From assembly GCA_930367215.1 (NCBI GenBank), contig OV884059.1, positions 24,452,945 to 24,516,944 on the forward strand: a stretch of 64,000 nt of DNA, written 5' to 3'. Of the stretch, positions 47,788 through 58,427 are shown piece after piece. Made by a program: the position numbers and the translations under genes. The notes beneath the pieces are model-generated. The model made no database searches. It was not told the origin of the DNA and saw only the letters and a list, made by a program, of their open reading frames with translations. Position 1 is the first letter of the stretch; every line of letters begins with the position of its first letter. Origin of the DNA: Pollenia angustigena. Lineage: Eukaryota > Arthropoda > Insecta > Diptera > Polleniidae.

Positions 47788-48277
47788 TAGGGATGAGATT
47801 TTCATGCACTAAAAAATATTCGCATAAAATATGCACTAAAAACTCCAAAATATGAATTAAAAAACTAAAAAATATGCACTTAAAGTTTAATAACAATTAC
47901 ATGGATATTTTTTGAAGAACTTTTTTTATAATATGCAAATTAAAAGAATATATCACTCAAAAAGGTTACAATATGCAAAAATATGCATTTAAACCCAAAA
48001 TATGCAAAAATATGCATTTAAAACCAAAATATGCATTTTGACAAAAATATGCATTTAAAACCAAAATATGCATTTTAACCAAAATATGCATTTTAACCAA
48101 AATATGCATTTAAAACCAAAATATGCAAAAATATGCATTTCAAACCAAAATATGCAACAATATGCAAAAACAAATAGATGCTATTTTAACCCAAATTTAA
48201 TGATTCGAAAAGATAATTGGTCAACATCGATCCTAGACTATCGACAAAAAAACATGCATTTGCATGGAAAATCCCTA
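47788..48277. mobile_element. hAT-like element containing an ATATGCAT array
   Basis: TAGGGATGAGATTTTCATGCA at the left is mirrored by TGCATGGAAAATCCCTA at the right, sharing TAGGGAT with the element at 8583. Flanking octamers TTGATTAA and TTGGTAAA match at 6 of 8 positions. The interior (47815-48180) has some twenty ATATGCA words in 'aaaatatgcatttaaaacc'-type tandem units. Confidence 0.55.
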
Positions 48278-48597
48278 TTGGTAAATTAAAAAAAAAAAAA
48301 AAAACATATAAAACGTTTTATTATAGAAGGCAATTTATTAAAATGGTCTTTTATTTAAAACATGGTAACGTTAAAAGAAAAATTAAAATTAAAAAATATA
48401 CCGTCCGTTTTTCTATTCTTTCAATAAAATCACCTTTCCTTTGTCTTTCTAGAGCAGATTCACTTTCTCGCCAGTAACAGAATTTGTTCTTTAACAATTA
48501 TTTAATAAAAATGTATACGTTATAATAAATAATAATTAAAAACGTTATAATAATAATTAAAAAATATAATAATAATAATAAAACTACATTTAGAGTT

Positions 48598-48900
48598 GAC
48601 AAAAAATCAACCAATTGTGATCGGGACTGTAAGAAAAGATAAACTCACTGTTTATTGTTGTTGTTTTTGTTCAAGCTTTGATATTGTTACAAGTAAAACT
48701 GGGGCTTATAATTCTTATTTGCTTAACAGTTTTATTTGTATAATATCTTTAGTTTTTCTAAAATCTTTGGAAGAAGTTTCCTGACGATCTGGCCTAAGCA
48801 ACCAGTGAAATGCGCATAGGAATAGCTTATCCCATCAACAATAAACTTCAGTTTGTCGATAGTATGAAATGGGAATTTAGCACATTATAACGAAACCTTG
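48598..48900 (-). repeat. SINE family 2 body, inverted copy
   Basis: The reverse complement matches 44080-44345, including GCGCATTTCACTGGTTGCTT and 'caataaacagtgagttta'. Confidence 0.6.
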
Positions 48901-49167
48901 ATTATTAATTTTGAATCCCAAGAAAAACTTTGTTATAATGTATTGTTAACATTTAACATTAACAAAACATTAAATAAATCTGATGTATTGCATTAACATA
49001 AATGTCTACAAAATCTTTCAACCAATATAACCGATTTTATTGACTAAAACAAAAGGCTCTATATACAAAAGATAATATGATAAACGCTAAAAGACCTAAC
49101 TAACAGTTTGTATAATACGCGACATTGTTAATTGTCAAAACATCTCGTAGGTTTTACAAGAAAACTA

Positions 49168-50179
49168 CACAGAAAAAATTATTTTTCCAATTCAAACAAA
49201 AAATTTGTAGAATCAAACAATTTTTTGTCTGAAATCGGTCCTATAAACAAATTCGCATATTCAAACAATTTATTTGCATTTTGTTTATTGAAAAAAAAAC
49301 ACTGATTTTTTCAAACAAATAATTTAACTGAATCAAACAAAAAGTTTACTGAAATTCGTATACTAAATTTCGAAATCAAAATAAAAAAAAGGGTTTTGCA
49401 CAAGCAATGATGCGCACACAAGCTGGCACTGTATTAGAAGATGATGGCAGAGAGAGCAGAGCGGCCGGCTGGCTTTGAGACACATTATTTTGTTGGAATA
49501 ATTTTTGAACGAAGTCTTTTTTTATACACACAATGTTTTTCGTCATCACTCACTGTTGCTGTTGTTCCTTTGCTAATGAAGAAGAAATGTAACCCAAAAA
49601 CGGCGACAGACCGACTCGATATGTTTTTCGTCATCATTATATTTTTGTATTTGATGTATTTAAGCAAACAGTTTGAAAAAATTGAATACGGGATTTTGGT
49701 TTTTTTTTAACCAACTTTGAAACAAACCAAAAATTTATTTTGTTTCTTATAATGTTGTTGTTGTTTCTGTTGTTTAAAAAGAGTGAAACGTTTTTTTACC
49801 TGTTATTTTTTTGTTTTTTTTTACTTCAAACCTCTTCATCTTTCTTTACTGTTGTACTTTTTTAAAGTGTCCAAAAATAGACTGTATGTGTTTTTTGTTG
49901 TAGTTCTTATATTTCACATTAGGAAGTGTTGCTTACGATCAAATAAAAAAATGCAAAAAGACGACAACATTAAAAAGCGTTAAATATTTCATACAAAATT
50001 ATGAAAACTTGAAACCAATAACGCGTGTATTATATTTTTTAATGGTTGTCAACATTTTTGTTGGTTAAATAAAAATCAAACAAAAATTTTAATTGAATCA
50101 GTAAAAAAATTTGTAGAAATTAAAAAAATGTTCAAACAAGCGTTTGTTTGAAAATAATTCGGCAATAATTTTTTCTGTG
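49168..50179. mobile_element. 1.0-kb MITE-like element, CACAGAAAAAATTATT ends, TA duplication
   Basis: CACAGAAAAAATTATT at 49168-49183 is perfectly inverted at 50164-50179, with TA on both sides (49166-49167, 50180-50181). Subterminal CAAACAA and TTTGTTTGA words recur at both ends. ORFs at 49441-49710 and nearby show no recognisable domain. Confidence 0.65.
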
Positions 50180-50289
50180 TATAAGAACAATTTATTATAA
50201 ACAGTTAAATGCAAATTATCAATTAATCATATCACATAAATAGTTCTTTTCTTCTCCTTTAAAGTTTTCAAAATGTTAGATAGTGCCTT

Positions 50290-51150
50290 TTTCCATTTAG
50301 GTGACAATACAGTAGAAAAAGTCCCATAACTGCCAACACCACTTGATTTTGCATCTCCATCATTTATTTCTAACATACCAGCCCGGTAGCATTCGTTAGG
50401 GCGGCTTCCATACGAATATGGCAGTTTAATGAAACTCTTAAATTTGGCCTCTGCAGCGACTAGGATACCCCTAGACGGGTCAAATATATGAGCAACACCA
50501 CTTAATTTTGCTAGGGTCCTAGAAGGGTCAGAAGTATGACCAACACCGCTTTATTTTTCATCTCCATCATTTATTTCTTACATACCTACCCGCTTTCTCC
50601 ATTCCTTAAAGGGACTCCCATACAAAATTTTTAATTCAGACTAGAAACATATTGAAGAAAAAGCCCCATTACTGCCGAGTAGTGGTCGTCCCTAGGGGTG
50701 GAAAATGTATGACCGATCTGCATAAGTCTTTCGTCCTTAACATTTTCGCAAAACATACTTGACCTTTATCAGCATTCATTAGGGCGGCTTCGATACGAAT
50801 ATGGCCGTTTAATGAAACTCTTAAATTTGGCCCCGGCGCTAGGGTCCTAGAAGGGTCAGAAGTATGACCAACGACGCTTTATTTTTCATCTCCATCATTT
50901 ATTTCTAACATACCAACCCGGTAGCCCTTTTCCTTAAAGGGACTCCCATACAAAATTTTCAATTCAGACTAGAAACATATTGAAGAAAAAGCCCGATTAC
51001 TGTAAAGGAGTCGTCTTCCCTAGGTGGAGGAAATATTTAACCGATCTGCATAAGTCTTTCGTCCTTAAAATTTTCTCAAAACATACTTCCACTTTATCTC
51101 CACCCCTTAGGGGGGCTCCCACACAAATATGGCATTTTATGAAATTCTTA
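50290..51150. repeat. Direct repeats of 330-390 bp
   Basis: 'cattagggcggctt.catacgaatatgg' at about 50392 and 50782 (390 apart), 'agaaacatattgaagaaaaagcccc' at about 50645 and 50973, and 'gaccgatctgcataagtctttcgtcctt' at about 50712 and 51040 (about 328 apart). These mark two or three diverged tandem units. No gene is seen. Confidence 0.7.
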
Positions 51151-51749
51151 AATTTAATTAACATTTATCATCTTGTGTGAATAAAATCAAAAGTTGTGAA
51201 CAGACTTTAATCATTTGTTTTGTATGAAACTATATTATCTATATGCGAGGAACAAATTAGAAGCAAATCTGCATTTTCCAATTTTTTATGAATTTCTAAT
51301 AAACAAATATTTCGAGATGTTTCTAAAACGACTGCCCAAATTAGAAAAATAATTTTTCTTGCTTAAAGGTAATTTTATTGTGGAATTGCGGTTTTTTAGT
51401 TTATTTCATAAACTAAACGCGTATATTGAGCAAACTCCTCCATTTTCGAATTACCGGTATATCTCGAAAACAAGAGCTAACTTAAAAGAAAACCCGTTAG
51501 CATTACTGGATTAAGCGTAATCGAATTAGGTTAACCCCTTTTAAACAAGCATAGTGTACTCTTAAAGCTAATACACTTAAATCGGTTTTTACGCGATAAA
51601 TACGTTCCTTGAAAACTCGCGTGAAAAAAGATAGAGTATTCATAAAAAATGAGGAGATTGGTTATAGTAAAACTTAGATAAATATACAATTCAAATTTAT
51701 GTTGCATTTACACATTTTCTATTTTAACAAAAAATTATAGAAAAAATCT

Positions 51750-51993
51750 GGGGGCTAATTCTTGCAGTCGTGATCGAATACTTTTTCGATTCGACAACAA
51801 TTTTCTATCTTATTCTGTCAGTCGACACTGAATGAATCGAAGTTATTTTTTCAGTGTTGCAAAGCATCTTTTTGAGTTTTCACAACACTTAAAAAAATAA
51901 TTTCGAATTGGCCAATGTCGACTGAAAGAATTAGAAATAAGATTGCTTGCGACTCGAACAAATTTTCGATTACGACTGCTAGAATTAGCCCCC
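51750..51993. mobile_element. Foldback MITE with GGGGGCTAATTCTTGCAGTC ends
   Basis: The left arm from 51750 and the right arm ending at 51993 are inverted copies for most of their length (GGGGGCTAATTCT.GCAGTCGT, GTCGACA, AGTCGACTGA). 244 bp, no coding. Confidence 0.65.
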
Positions 51994-52764
51994 TGCATTT
52001 CTAATACAGTACAGAATAGAAAATTTCATTCACGCGTCTGTGACTTTTTATTAATTTTTACCATTCATTTAATTATCTTAAATAAACCTTGATATTTGCC
52101 TCACATACTACATTTTAAAAGTTGCAATAATTCCTTAATCCAATGGCTGTATTAACGATGTTGTGTTTGGATGCAAAAAAATTGGAAATTTGGGTCTAAG
52201 ATCAGTACTGTAGATATTACAAACGGAATGACAAACACCTGTGGTGAAGGGTTTAAAACAATGCTTTTCTATTCTAAAAGAAACAAATTCTAATTTTTAA
52301 TTCCAACGGCTTTTAATATTTGAAAACGTTTTAAAGCGACTGCTTATACAAAATATAATGGTATAATATGTAGCATACCTTAAGGATTTAAAAAAGATCG
52401 ACACAACTTTTGATTTATAATGTAAAAAGCTTTTTTAAGCTTAATTAATAAACACAATAAAGATTTTAAAAACTACAAAAACAAAAACAAAAACTCATAT
52501 GGGGGATTCACAAGGTGTCACAAAGTCATAAGTCTTAAAATAATAACATGAAAAAATACGACTCTTGTGAACAACCCCTCATAATTTAGTGTTCTATTTT
52601 GAATTTAAATCAGCTAATTTAAAACAAATATACAAAAATAAATATTTACATAACATCATAATATTTTTTAATTCTAATCCATGAATAAATAAATTAAATT
52701 AGATCTTACCTGACTATTTTCCATTTTTTAGACGCAAACCACAAATTAATTTTATTTTGTTTGT
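51994..52764. other. AT-rich intergenic DNA
   Basis: No gene is supported. A minus-strand ATGGAAAATAGTCAG|GTAAGA near 52722-52702 would make a short first exon, but no partner exon was found. Confidence 0.4.
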
Positions 52765-52775
52765 TTACCAAACAT

Positions 52776-53383
52776 GGGGTGATACGGGAGAAATTCCGTG
52801 ATGACGTTGACCGATCCTGGAGGGGCAGAATGGATTGCAGGGTGTCTAGGGCACTATGGCCCAATTTGGACGCGGGGGCAACCAGGGTTCTACTGGGATT
52901 GGATAGGGGTAGTCTCAGAACACTTATAGGGTTCTTGACGAGTCATTGTCCTGTCAGGGCTTTTGCGGGCAGATGGGACAACGCCATACCGGACTTCTGC
53001 AGGCTATGCGAGGATTCAGAGGAGCTAGAGACGATCGAGCATGTACTATGTCATTGTCCTAGGATGCAGGGTCTCAGACTGAAGTGGCTAGGAGATAGGT
53101 TTCACGACGAACTGGGGTGCATAGCTGGATGTAATCCGGCCAATCTACTGGGGTTTGTCAGGGAAATAACGCGGCTGTTTCTGTTGAGGGGACTGTAAGG
53201 GGGGTATTGGTCCTACTTTCTAATTTTCTGTCTATATCTTACTTCCTTTTCTCTACTTTTCACTTCCTCTTATCTCTATCTCTTACTTCATATTTTCATT
53301 GAAGGGAATCACAATGGATCGTATTCGGTCTCCGAGTGGAGGTGTGCCTGTGGGCACACAACCCTTCTTAACCTAACCTAACC
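52776..53383 (+). mobile_element. 5'-truncated R1/LOA-type LINE (RNase H C-terminal end and 3' UTR)
   Basis: The open segment to 53198 encodes LGLDRGSLRTLIGFLTSHCP, a CRLCEDSEELETIEHVLCHC cysteine/histidine motif and LLGFVREITRL, typical of the C-terminal end of R1/LOA/Jockey-group LINE polyproteins. It is followed by a 185-bp 3' UTR ending in TTAACCTAACCTAACC. TTACCAAACAT is duplicated exactly at 52765-52775 and 53384-53394. The first codons of the longest ORF (before 52776) belong to the target, not the LINE. Confidence 0.8.
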
Positions 53384-53394
53384 TTACCAAACAT

Positions 53395-53750
53395 CAGAGT
53401 CCTAAGCCGATATAATTTAACGCCGCAAGTGTTTTGATGCAAAAATTGCTAGCCGCAGGTCAAACTCGGATATTAGCCGGATAATACTTTACCAACGGCG
53501 ACGGCTACAAAAACTAAAGCGGTTCGGCTCAGCCGCTCAGCGCAGGTCTCTTCTGATTAATTACGACAGCACAATAAACATAGCAAGCAAATTTCTATTA
53601 ATTTAAGACACTTTTTGTTTACAAAGCAACAACAATATTTTTAAACCATTGTAAAATGTTAAAACATTATGACAATATAACATGATAGCACACCTTGTGA
53701 ATACCCCAATAATAAAAATAGACTTTTTGCATAAAAAATTGTTTTGGGAA
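53395..53750. other. Spacer between LINE and gene B
   Basis: 53400-53560 is somewhat GC-richer with CGGC words (gccgcaggt, ggcgacggct, cagccgctcagcg). No ORF or structure is recognised. Confidence 0.4.
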
Positions 53751-53753
53751 ATC

Positions 53754-53763
53754 TTTATTTATT
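53754..53763 (-). terminator. Overlapping AATAAATAAA poly(A) signals of gene B
   Basis: AATAAATAAA on the minus strand, 65-74 nt after the gene B stop. Confidence 0.6.
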
Positions 53764-53827
53764 CGAAAACTTTTTGTTTTGATTATAATTGGACTTTGTT
53801 AAATTTGTTAAATTCACAAACATCTTC

Positions 53828-54229
53828 TCATCCCTTTGTCACTCTTTTTTCACTGGTCGACTTAACTCTTTCGCAATCTGAAATCAGACTTGTCCAAACA
53901 CTAGAATTTCAGAATTGAAACTGCAGATTATCGTAAAGTAATAACATACCTAAAGAAATTTGGTAATGTAAATCATTTACAGAACGTTTGCGGCGATCAC
54001 CAATACTGGGTATAACTAAATCGGGAGAGGGACCAGTTAAAGGGTTAACGGAGCCCAGTGTCTATAGATTATTAAAAAATTAACCAAAATTTTGAACATT
54101 TTCGTAAAAGTTCCTTTAAGATATACTTACAGCTATATGAGGTTTTTCGATTTCATTATACCAAGATTCGAAGGCTGTGCAAAAAACTGTCATATTCAAA
54201 ATTATGAAAAATTTGCTTAAACTTAACAT
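53828..54229 (-). CDS. Small secreted protein B (three exons, 86 aa)
   Basis: Exons on the minus strand: 54229-54131 (33 codons), 54061-53950, 53877-53828. Introns are 69 nt (GTAAGT...CTATAG) and 72 nt (GTATGT...TTTCAG), normal for flies. The total is 261 nt including TGA. The start ATG follows ATCACAAA, a good fly context. Residues 1-19 (MLSLSKFFIILNMTVFCTA) form a signal peptide. The mature part has a proline-rich stretch (NPLTGPSPDLVIPS) and a tetrabasic RRKR at residues 56-59, a furin-type cleavage site that would release a C-terminal peptide of 27 residues starting SVNDLHYQ. The only cysteine after the leader is at residue 72. Exons 1 and 2 are well supported. Exon 3 is the best of a few possible acceptors. 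The family is not recognised. It could be a secreted peptide precursor. Confidence 0.65.
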
Positions 54230-54688
54230 TTTGTGATTTACTTTATAAATGAACTAGCGAAATATTTAAAGGGCAAAAACAAATTTATAAATTAAGTCAG
54301 AAATTTAGATTTTTTAAAGCACGAATTCAATTATACTTCAGTCACGACTTACGATTTATTTTATAGATCGAAAACAAAAAAATTGTAAGGTTAATCTTAG
54401 ACCACACTACACTAAGGCCCCTTATCATATTTAAACAATAAAGTGTTTTGAATAACAATTCAGTTTTTAACCTGCAATCCAATATACAATTTGAATGAAA
54501 ATCTTGATCGATATCGAATGCCGCAACTTGTTGCCCCCATCTTTAAGTGGTTGCCTCGTCAAATATAGAAAATATTTTCATAAAATTTATAGCAACAACA
54601 ACCGAAGTGAAATCTCTTATCAAGAGCCTTCAAATGAAACAAAAAAAAAAAAAAAAAATTGCAAAGCGAGATAACTTTTAAGGTTAAC
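54230..54688. other. Region upstream of gene B
   Basis: Presumed promoter side of gene B. AT-rich with TTTATAAAT words near 54285-54291; no confident TSS. Confidence 0.35.
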
Positions 54689-55156
54689 CGCTGCACATAG
54701 GGGTTTTTTGCCAATCTAGCCGGACATTACTTTTTGTTTTAGCTTATATTGCTTCTTTAAAGTTATTGAGTGCCCCTAGATCTATGAAACTTGGCAGAAA
54801 TATGTGATATTGTCATAGGCAGGTAAACCTCAAAAATAAATAAAATCGGACCAAGGAGGAAATGGTCCCCCCTAGAAGAACTAATCCAACCTCTGAAAAA
54901 TGCAATTTTTTTAAAGTTTTCCCATATTTTTGTTTGGCAAATGCCACTTTTAACGTCGGCGAAAATTAAAAAACCTAAAATTAGACCCATGAGATCGTAA
55001 AATTACATTTTTCGCCCCCGCCCCCTTTTGAGAGCGGTTACATAAAATAATATTTAAAAAAAATGTAAATATTAAAAGAAATAGATTACTAACGCCTTAA
55101 TACTAAAAAAATTAACTTTTTGAACTTTTATGGGTAGGGGGAGGTATCCCTCCAAA

Positions 55157-55172
55157 CCCCCCCCCCCCCCCC
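55157..55172. repeat. C16 homopolymer
   Basis: Sixteen consecutive C inside the second Transib element. It is the counterpart in this window of the G16 run at 15319-15334. Confidence 0.9.
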
Positions 55173-55393
55173 GGAACGAGCCTGTAAAAACATTTTTTTT
55201 TTTGCTAATTTCCAAAACATATTAATTTTTAAGATTTTATGTGACTTTTATGTATTTTATAGTATATAATTTATCTGAAAATAATTAATATATTCGTAAT
55301 TATAACTTATTTATAATCGTAACAGCAAATTTTATTTAAAAAATTAACAACTAATTTATTTAAAATAACTTCTCTTTTGCACTAAGATGATGA

Positions 55394-56022
55394 TGAGTGC
55401 CATGGTTCTTCTTCTTCTGCTTCTTCAAAATCCTCTTCTGAATCTTAATTCTCTTCAGAGCCAAGTACAGGTGGAAGCATAAAAGAAATTGCTTCTTTCG
55501 TAAAGGGTAATGACTTTTTTTTTGGAGGTGGTCTTATACTAGTAATCAGTGGGTCAGAACTGAGCAAAAGTCTATTTATAATATCTTTGTTACACTGAAC
55601 CCACGAAAAATTTCTAGCAAAATGCTGCCTGTAAAGCCGAAAATGTTTATTTCGTGCCTCAGACGCTTCTTCAGATAATAGCCCGATAGGCAACAATGCC
55701 TCACTCATTACAGTTGCGCCATGTATTAAAATCTTGTGCATTGTAGGTGTCATATGATGCCAGTGATATAGAGTAACGTAAAGTTTTGCAGTGTCTAAGC
55801 CATAATTGGCAAACTCGTGCAAATGGATTTTGTGACCACTTGTAATTACTTCAATAATAACTTTGATTCGGTAGATGAAATCCAATGCAATTCCAGTTAT
55901 TTCTGCAGCTAATTCAGGATTGGAAAAAAATCTTCTGCTGGTGTTACAATCGTTGCTGTTTCCAAATCCAGTCTTCGGTACATCCACTATTAGCCCTAAT
56001 TCACTTCTGATGTAGTAATAAT
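55394..56022 (-). pseudogene. Transib transposase, C-terminal fragment
   Basis: On the minus strand, RSELGLIVDVPKTGFGNSND leads into SRRFFSNPELAAEITG, MTPTMHKILIHGA, GLLSEEASEARNKHFRLYRQ and LLLSSDPLITSIR. These align with the same blocks of the 12017-14059 transposase (roughly codons 485-640), and the catalytic Glu region SEEASEARNK is present. The two aspartate-bearing thirds are deleted. A TAA after GSEEN (55445-55447) interrupts an in-frame acidic tail (DSEEDFEEAEEEEPWHSSSS) that would normally end the protein. Confidence 0.8.
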
Positions 56023-56692
56023 AAGATGTAATAATTTAAATAAAAAACATCTACGTACAACCAAAACATTTTATGACTGACGAAAGGGTTTCTATCATAT
56101 GTACCTATGCAAGATGAGCAAAAACAGAAAAAAGGTGAAATTTTCAAAAATCATAATAAAAATGGCGCAACAACGCGCAACGTTTTTTTTTTAATTTAAA
56201 AGTAGAGATTTCAAATTTTATAGTGATGTATAACATTTTTAAGAACTCAACTGGCTTCATCTTCAAAAACCTTTTAATTTTTTTTTTTTTACAAAAAGTG
56301 AACAAAAAAATTGTTTTTTTTTTTAATTTCGAACTAATTTTTTTATCATAAAAACTTCGAATATAATTTTTCTAAAAATTTTCATAATTAGCTGTTTATA
56401 TAGTCCTTCACAGCAAAAAAAAAAAATCAATGTAAAATCTTTATTCGTTTATCTACAAAAAAATATATTGTAAACCTCCCAAAACCTTACAAAGTCAATG
56501 AACACGCATGCAATTTAATCAACTTTCCTGGTTTTAACAGTGTCCCAAAACCACAAATCTCAAGCAAAAGACTTGAAAATTCACTTAACGATGCAGAACT
56601 TTATTGTCTGTCGACTTAGATTTTTTCATTTCTTAAATTTAATTTTTTGCCTAATGTCCGGCTAGATTGGCAAAAAACCCCTATGTGCGCTG

Positions 56693-56865
56693 ATGGGATT
56701 TCTGGTACGAAAAATAAAGTTCATAGATAACGAAAAGTCTTCAAAAAGTAAGGCTGTATGGGTAAAAAATATAGCTTTAGGGGTAAAACTAAAGGCATTC
56801 GGGTTTTTTATTCGCTTTTAACTCAACTATAGACCGATCTGGCTAAATTCCTACAAGTGATATAA
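56693..56865. other. Spacer, possible diverged dispersed repeat
   Basis: Text such as 'tcaactatagaccgatctggctaaattcc' is typical of fly INE-1-like repeats. No gene. Confidence 0.35.
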
Positions 56866-56935
56866 AGGGTGGTCCAACTAAAACGCACGATGTTAATTGT
56901 AAATAAAACAAAAAGTTTTCAGAGAACTATATTTT
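56866..56935. repeat. Solo end of the 40.5-kb mariner family
   Basis: AAGGGTGGTCCAACTAAAAC and the following 'gcacgatgttaattgtaaataaaacaaaaagttttcagaga' match the complement of the right end at 41250-41314. Only one end is present. Confidence 0.65.
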
Positions 56936-56999
56936 TATATTTCTTATGAAGAATAGGAGACAGTTTAATAAAATAAGTCGCACTGATGACTCAGTAACA

Positions 57000-57720
57000 T
57001 CGGACAAAAGACGCATTAGGCTGAACTATATGACAAACTGTCATTAAATTGAGTCATTGGGGGTTGACTTAAGTGAAAGTGAAACATGTTTGTATTCCTC
57101 CCATAGTTTTCAGAAGAACTTTTAATCAAAAGACACCAGCAGCATGACCGGTACGGTTTTCGTAAAGATTCTTCTTCGAAAATTTTATGTATTTAACCAA
57201 ATAATTTAAACAAATAGAATATGGAAATGTTGCTACTTATTTTACTTCTTAAACATGAAAAGAATATGACATCGAATAGATGTCAGTGTAGTCCCCTGCA
57301 AATAAAATTGGACCACCTGATCCATTTTATTAAAATGGACTACTCCATGGACTGGTCCGATGTAATGCAAGCATGGACCATGTCATTGTTAAAAAGTGTT
57401 TGTAGTGAGACGACATGTCTTAGTTTTTTAACGACATGCTTTCGTTTTTAAACGACTTCAAAACTAATCCTTTTGAGTATACCATGGAGTAGTTTTAAGA
57501 CTACTCCTTAGTGGTCCAAAGGTGGGTTATATGGTCCTCTCCTAGGACATCGTAATGTTAAATAGACAATGTTTTTTCCATACGTTTGGGGCTACTCTTT
57601 ACACGCGTGTTTGGACTGGTCCTATTATTTGCATAAAATATGACGAAATTGTATGATGACGTTCGTTAATGGATTGATGTCACTTTTTGCGTCTTTAATG
57701 GAAAACTGTACCCATGTTCT
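57000..57720 (-). repeat. Copy 4 of the TGATGACA-type repeat, inverted and split
   Basis: The reverse complement of 57030-57280 and 57635-57690 matches the family (TCATTAATGAACG-type, 'gacgaacgtcatcatacaattt', 'gatgctggtgtcttttgat'). The segment about 57285-57630 is extra and contains GTCCAA, TGGACCA and GGACTACTCC words, probably another insertion. Confidence 0.55.
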
Positions 57721-58427
57721 GTAACTTTAGTGAGAACTTCTTGCATCGAAAAGATGTGAAATAAAATATTCCATCGTTTCTCGAAAAGTGAGAAAAATCT
57801 GTGTCTGTAACTCATGTCGAAAACTATCAAAAGAGATTACGTCGTTACGTTATAAATGTCATAATATTGCACTCGAAGCCGATGTGACATTGTAGACGTT
57901 CAGTAACACATATCATTGACGGCGACCAAAATTTACTAATATTTTAAATTTTTCAACGACGGTGGCGAAAATACAACCGTCGGCTATACCAAATTGTGTA
58001 AAGAGCGACTTTAATGTTTGTTGTTTGCAAACGAGCTTTGAAGACACTCGTATATTTTATTCAAATGTTAAAAGCAAAATAATAAAACAATGAAAAATGT
58101 GCCAAGAACAAAATATTATTATTATTATTCTTTGCACTTTGCATTTTTAATTGTTTTTTAGTGTTAACATTTTTTCTCGCCCCATTTTTATTCGTCAGTT
58201 TATTTGACAGTTCAAAGCGGGAACTTTTCTCACCAAAATGTTTAAAAAAGTTACAGACACAGTTAAGTGAGAAAAACAGCTGTTTGTTTCAATTTATGGC
58301 ATTTTTGTTTCATTTCACACATTTCAATCGAAAACTTTCTCGACGCGATAGTTACAGAACATGGACACTGGTCAGCTTACAGATTTAGAGAAAATGCTAG
58401 AATTTTTGAAATTTTATATTTTTTTCT
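57721..58427. other. Intergenic DNA without recognised gene
   Basis: AT-rich with an ATT run near 58117-58131. ORFs are short and unsupported. Confidence 0.4.

Larger units (their letters stand above)
54694..56687 (-). mobile_element. Second Transib-type element, internally deleted
   Basis: Terminal inverted repeats of 36 bp are perfect (54694-54729 and 56652-56687), beginning CACATAGGGGTTTTTTGCCA. The 5-bp GC-rich target duplication CGCTG is exact (54689-54693 and 56688-56692). The interior holds only the C-terminal part of a Transib transposase on the minus strand. The ends differ from those of the 10.6-kb element after CACA, so it is a different family. Confidence 0.85.

Noticed and set aside
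47815..48180. CRISPR-like array of ATATGCAT repeats
   Set aside because: Eukaryotic AT-rich tandem motif inside a transposon; no regular spacers or direct repeats of CRISPR length.
49441..49710. 89-codon ORF
   Set aside because: Inside the CACAGAAAAAATTATT-ended element, no signal peptide, domain or splice structure; an overlapping ORF exists on the other strand.
52702..52722. Minus-strand ATGGAAAATAGTCAG|GTAAGA as a first exon
   Set aside because: Good donor context but no downstream exon with a continuing frame could be found within several hundred bases.
53371..53386. Interstitial telomere (CCTAA)n
   Set aside because: Only two to three units, located exactly at the 3' end of a LINE before its target duplication, so it is the LINE tail.
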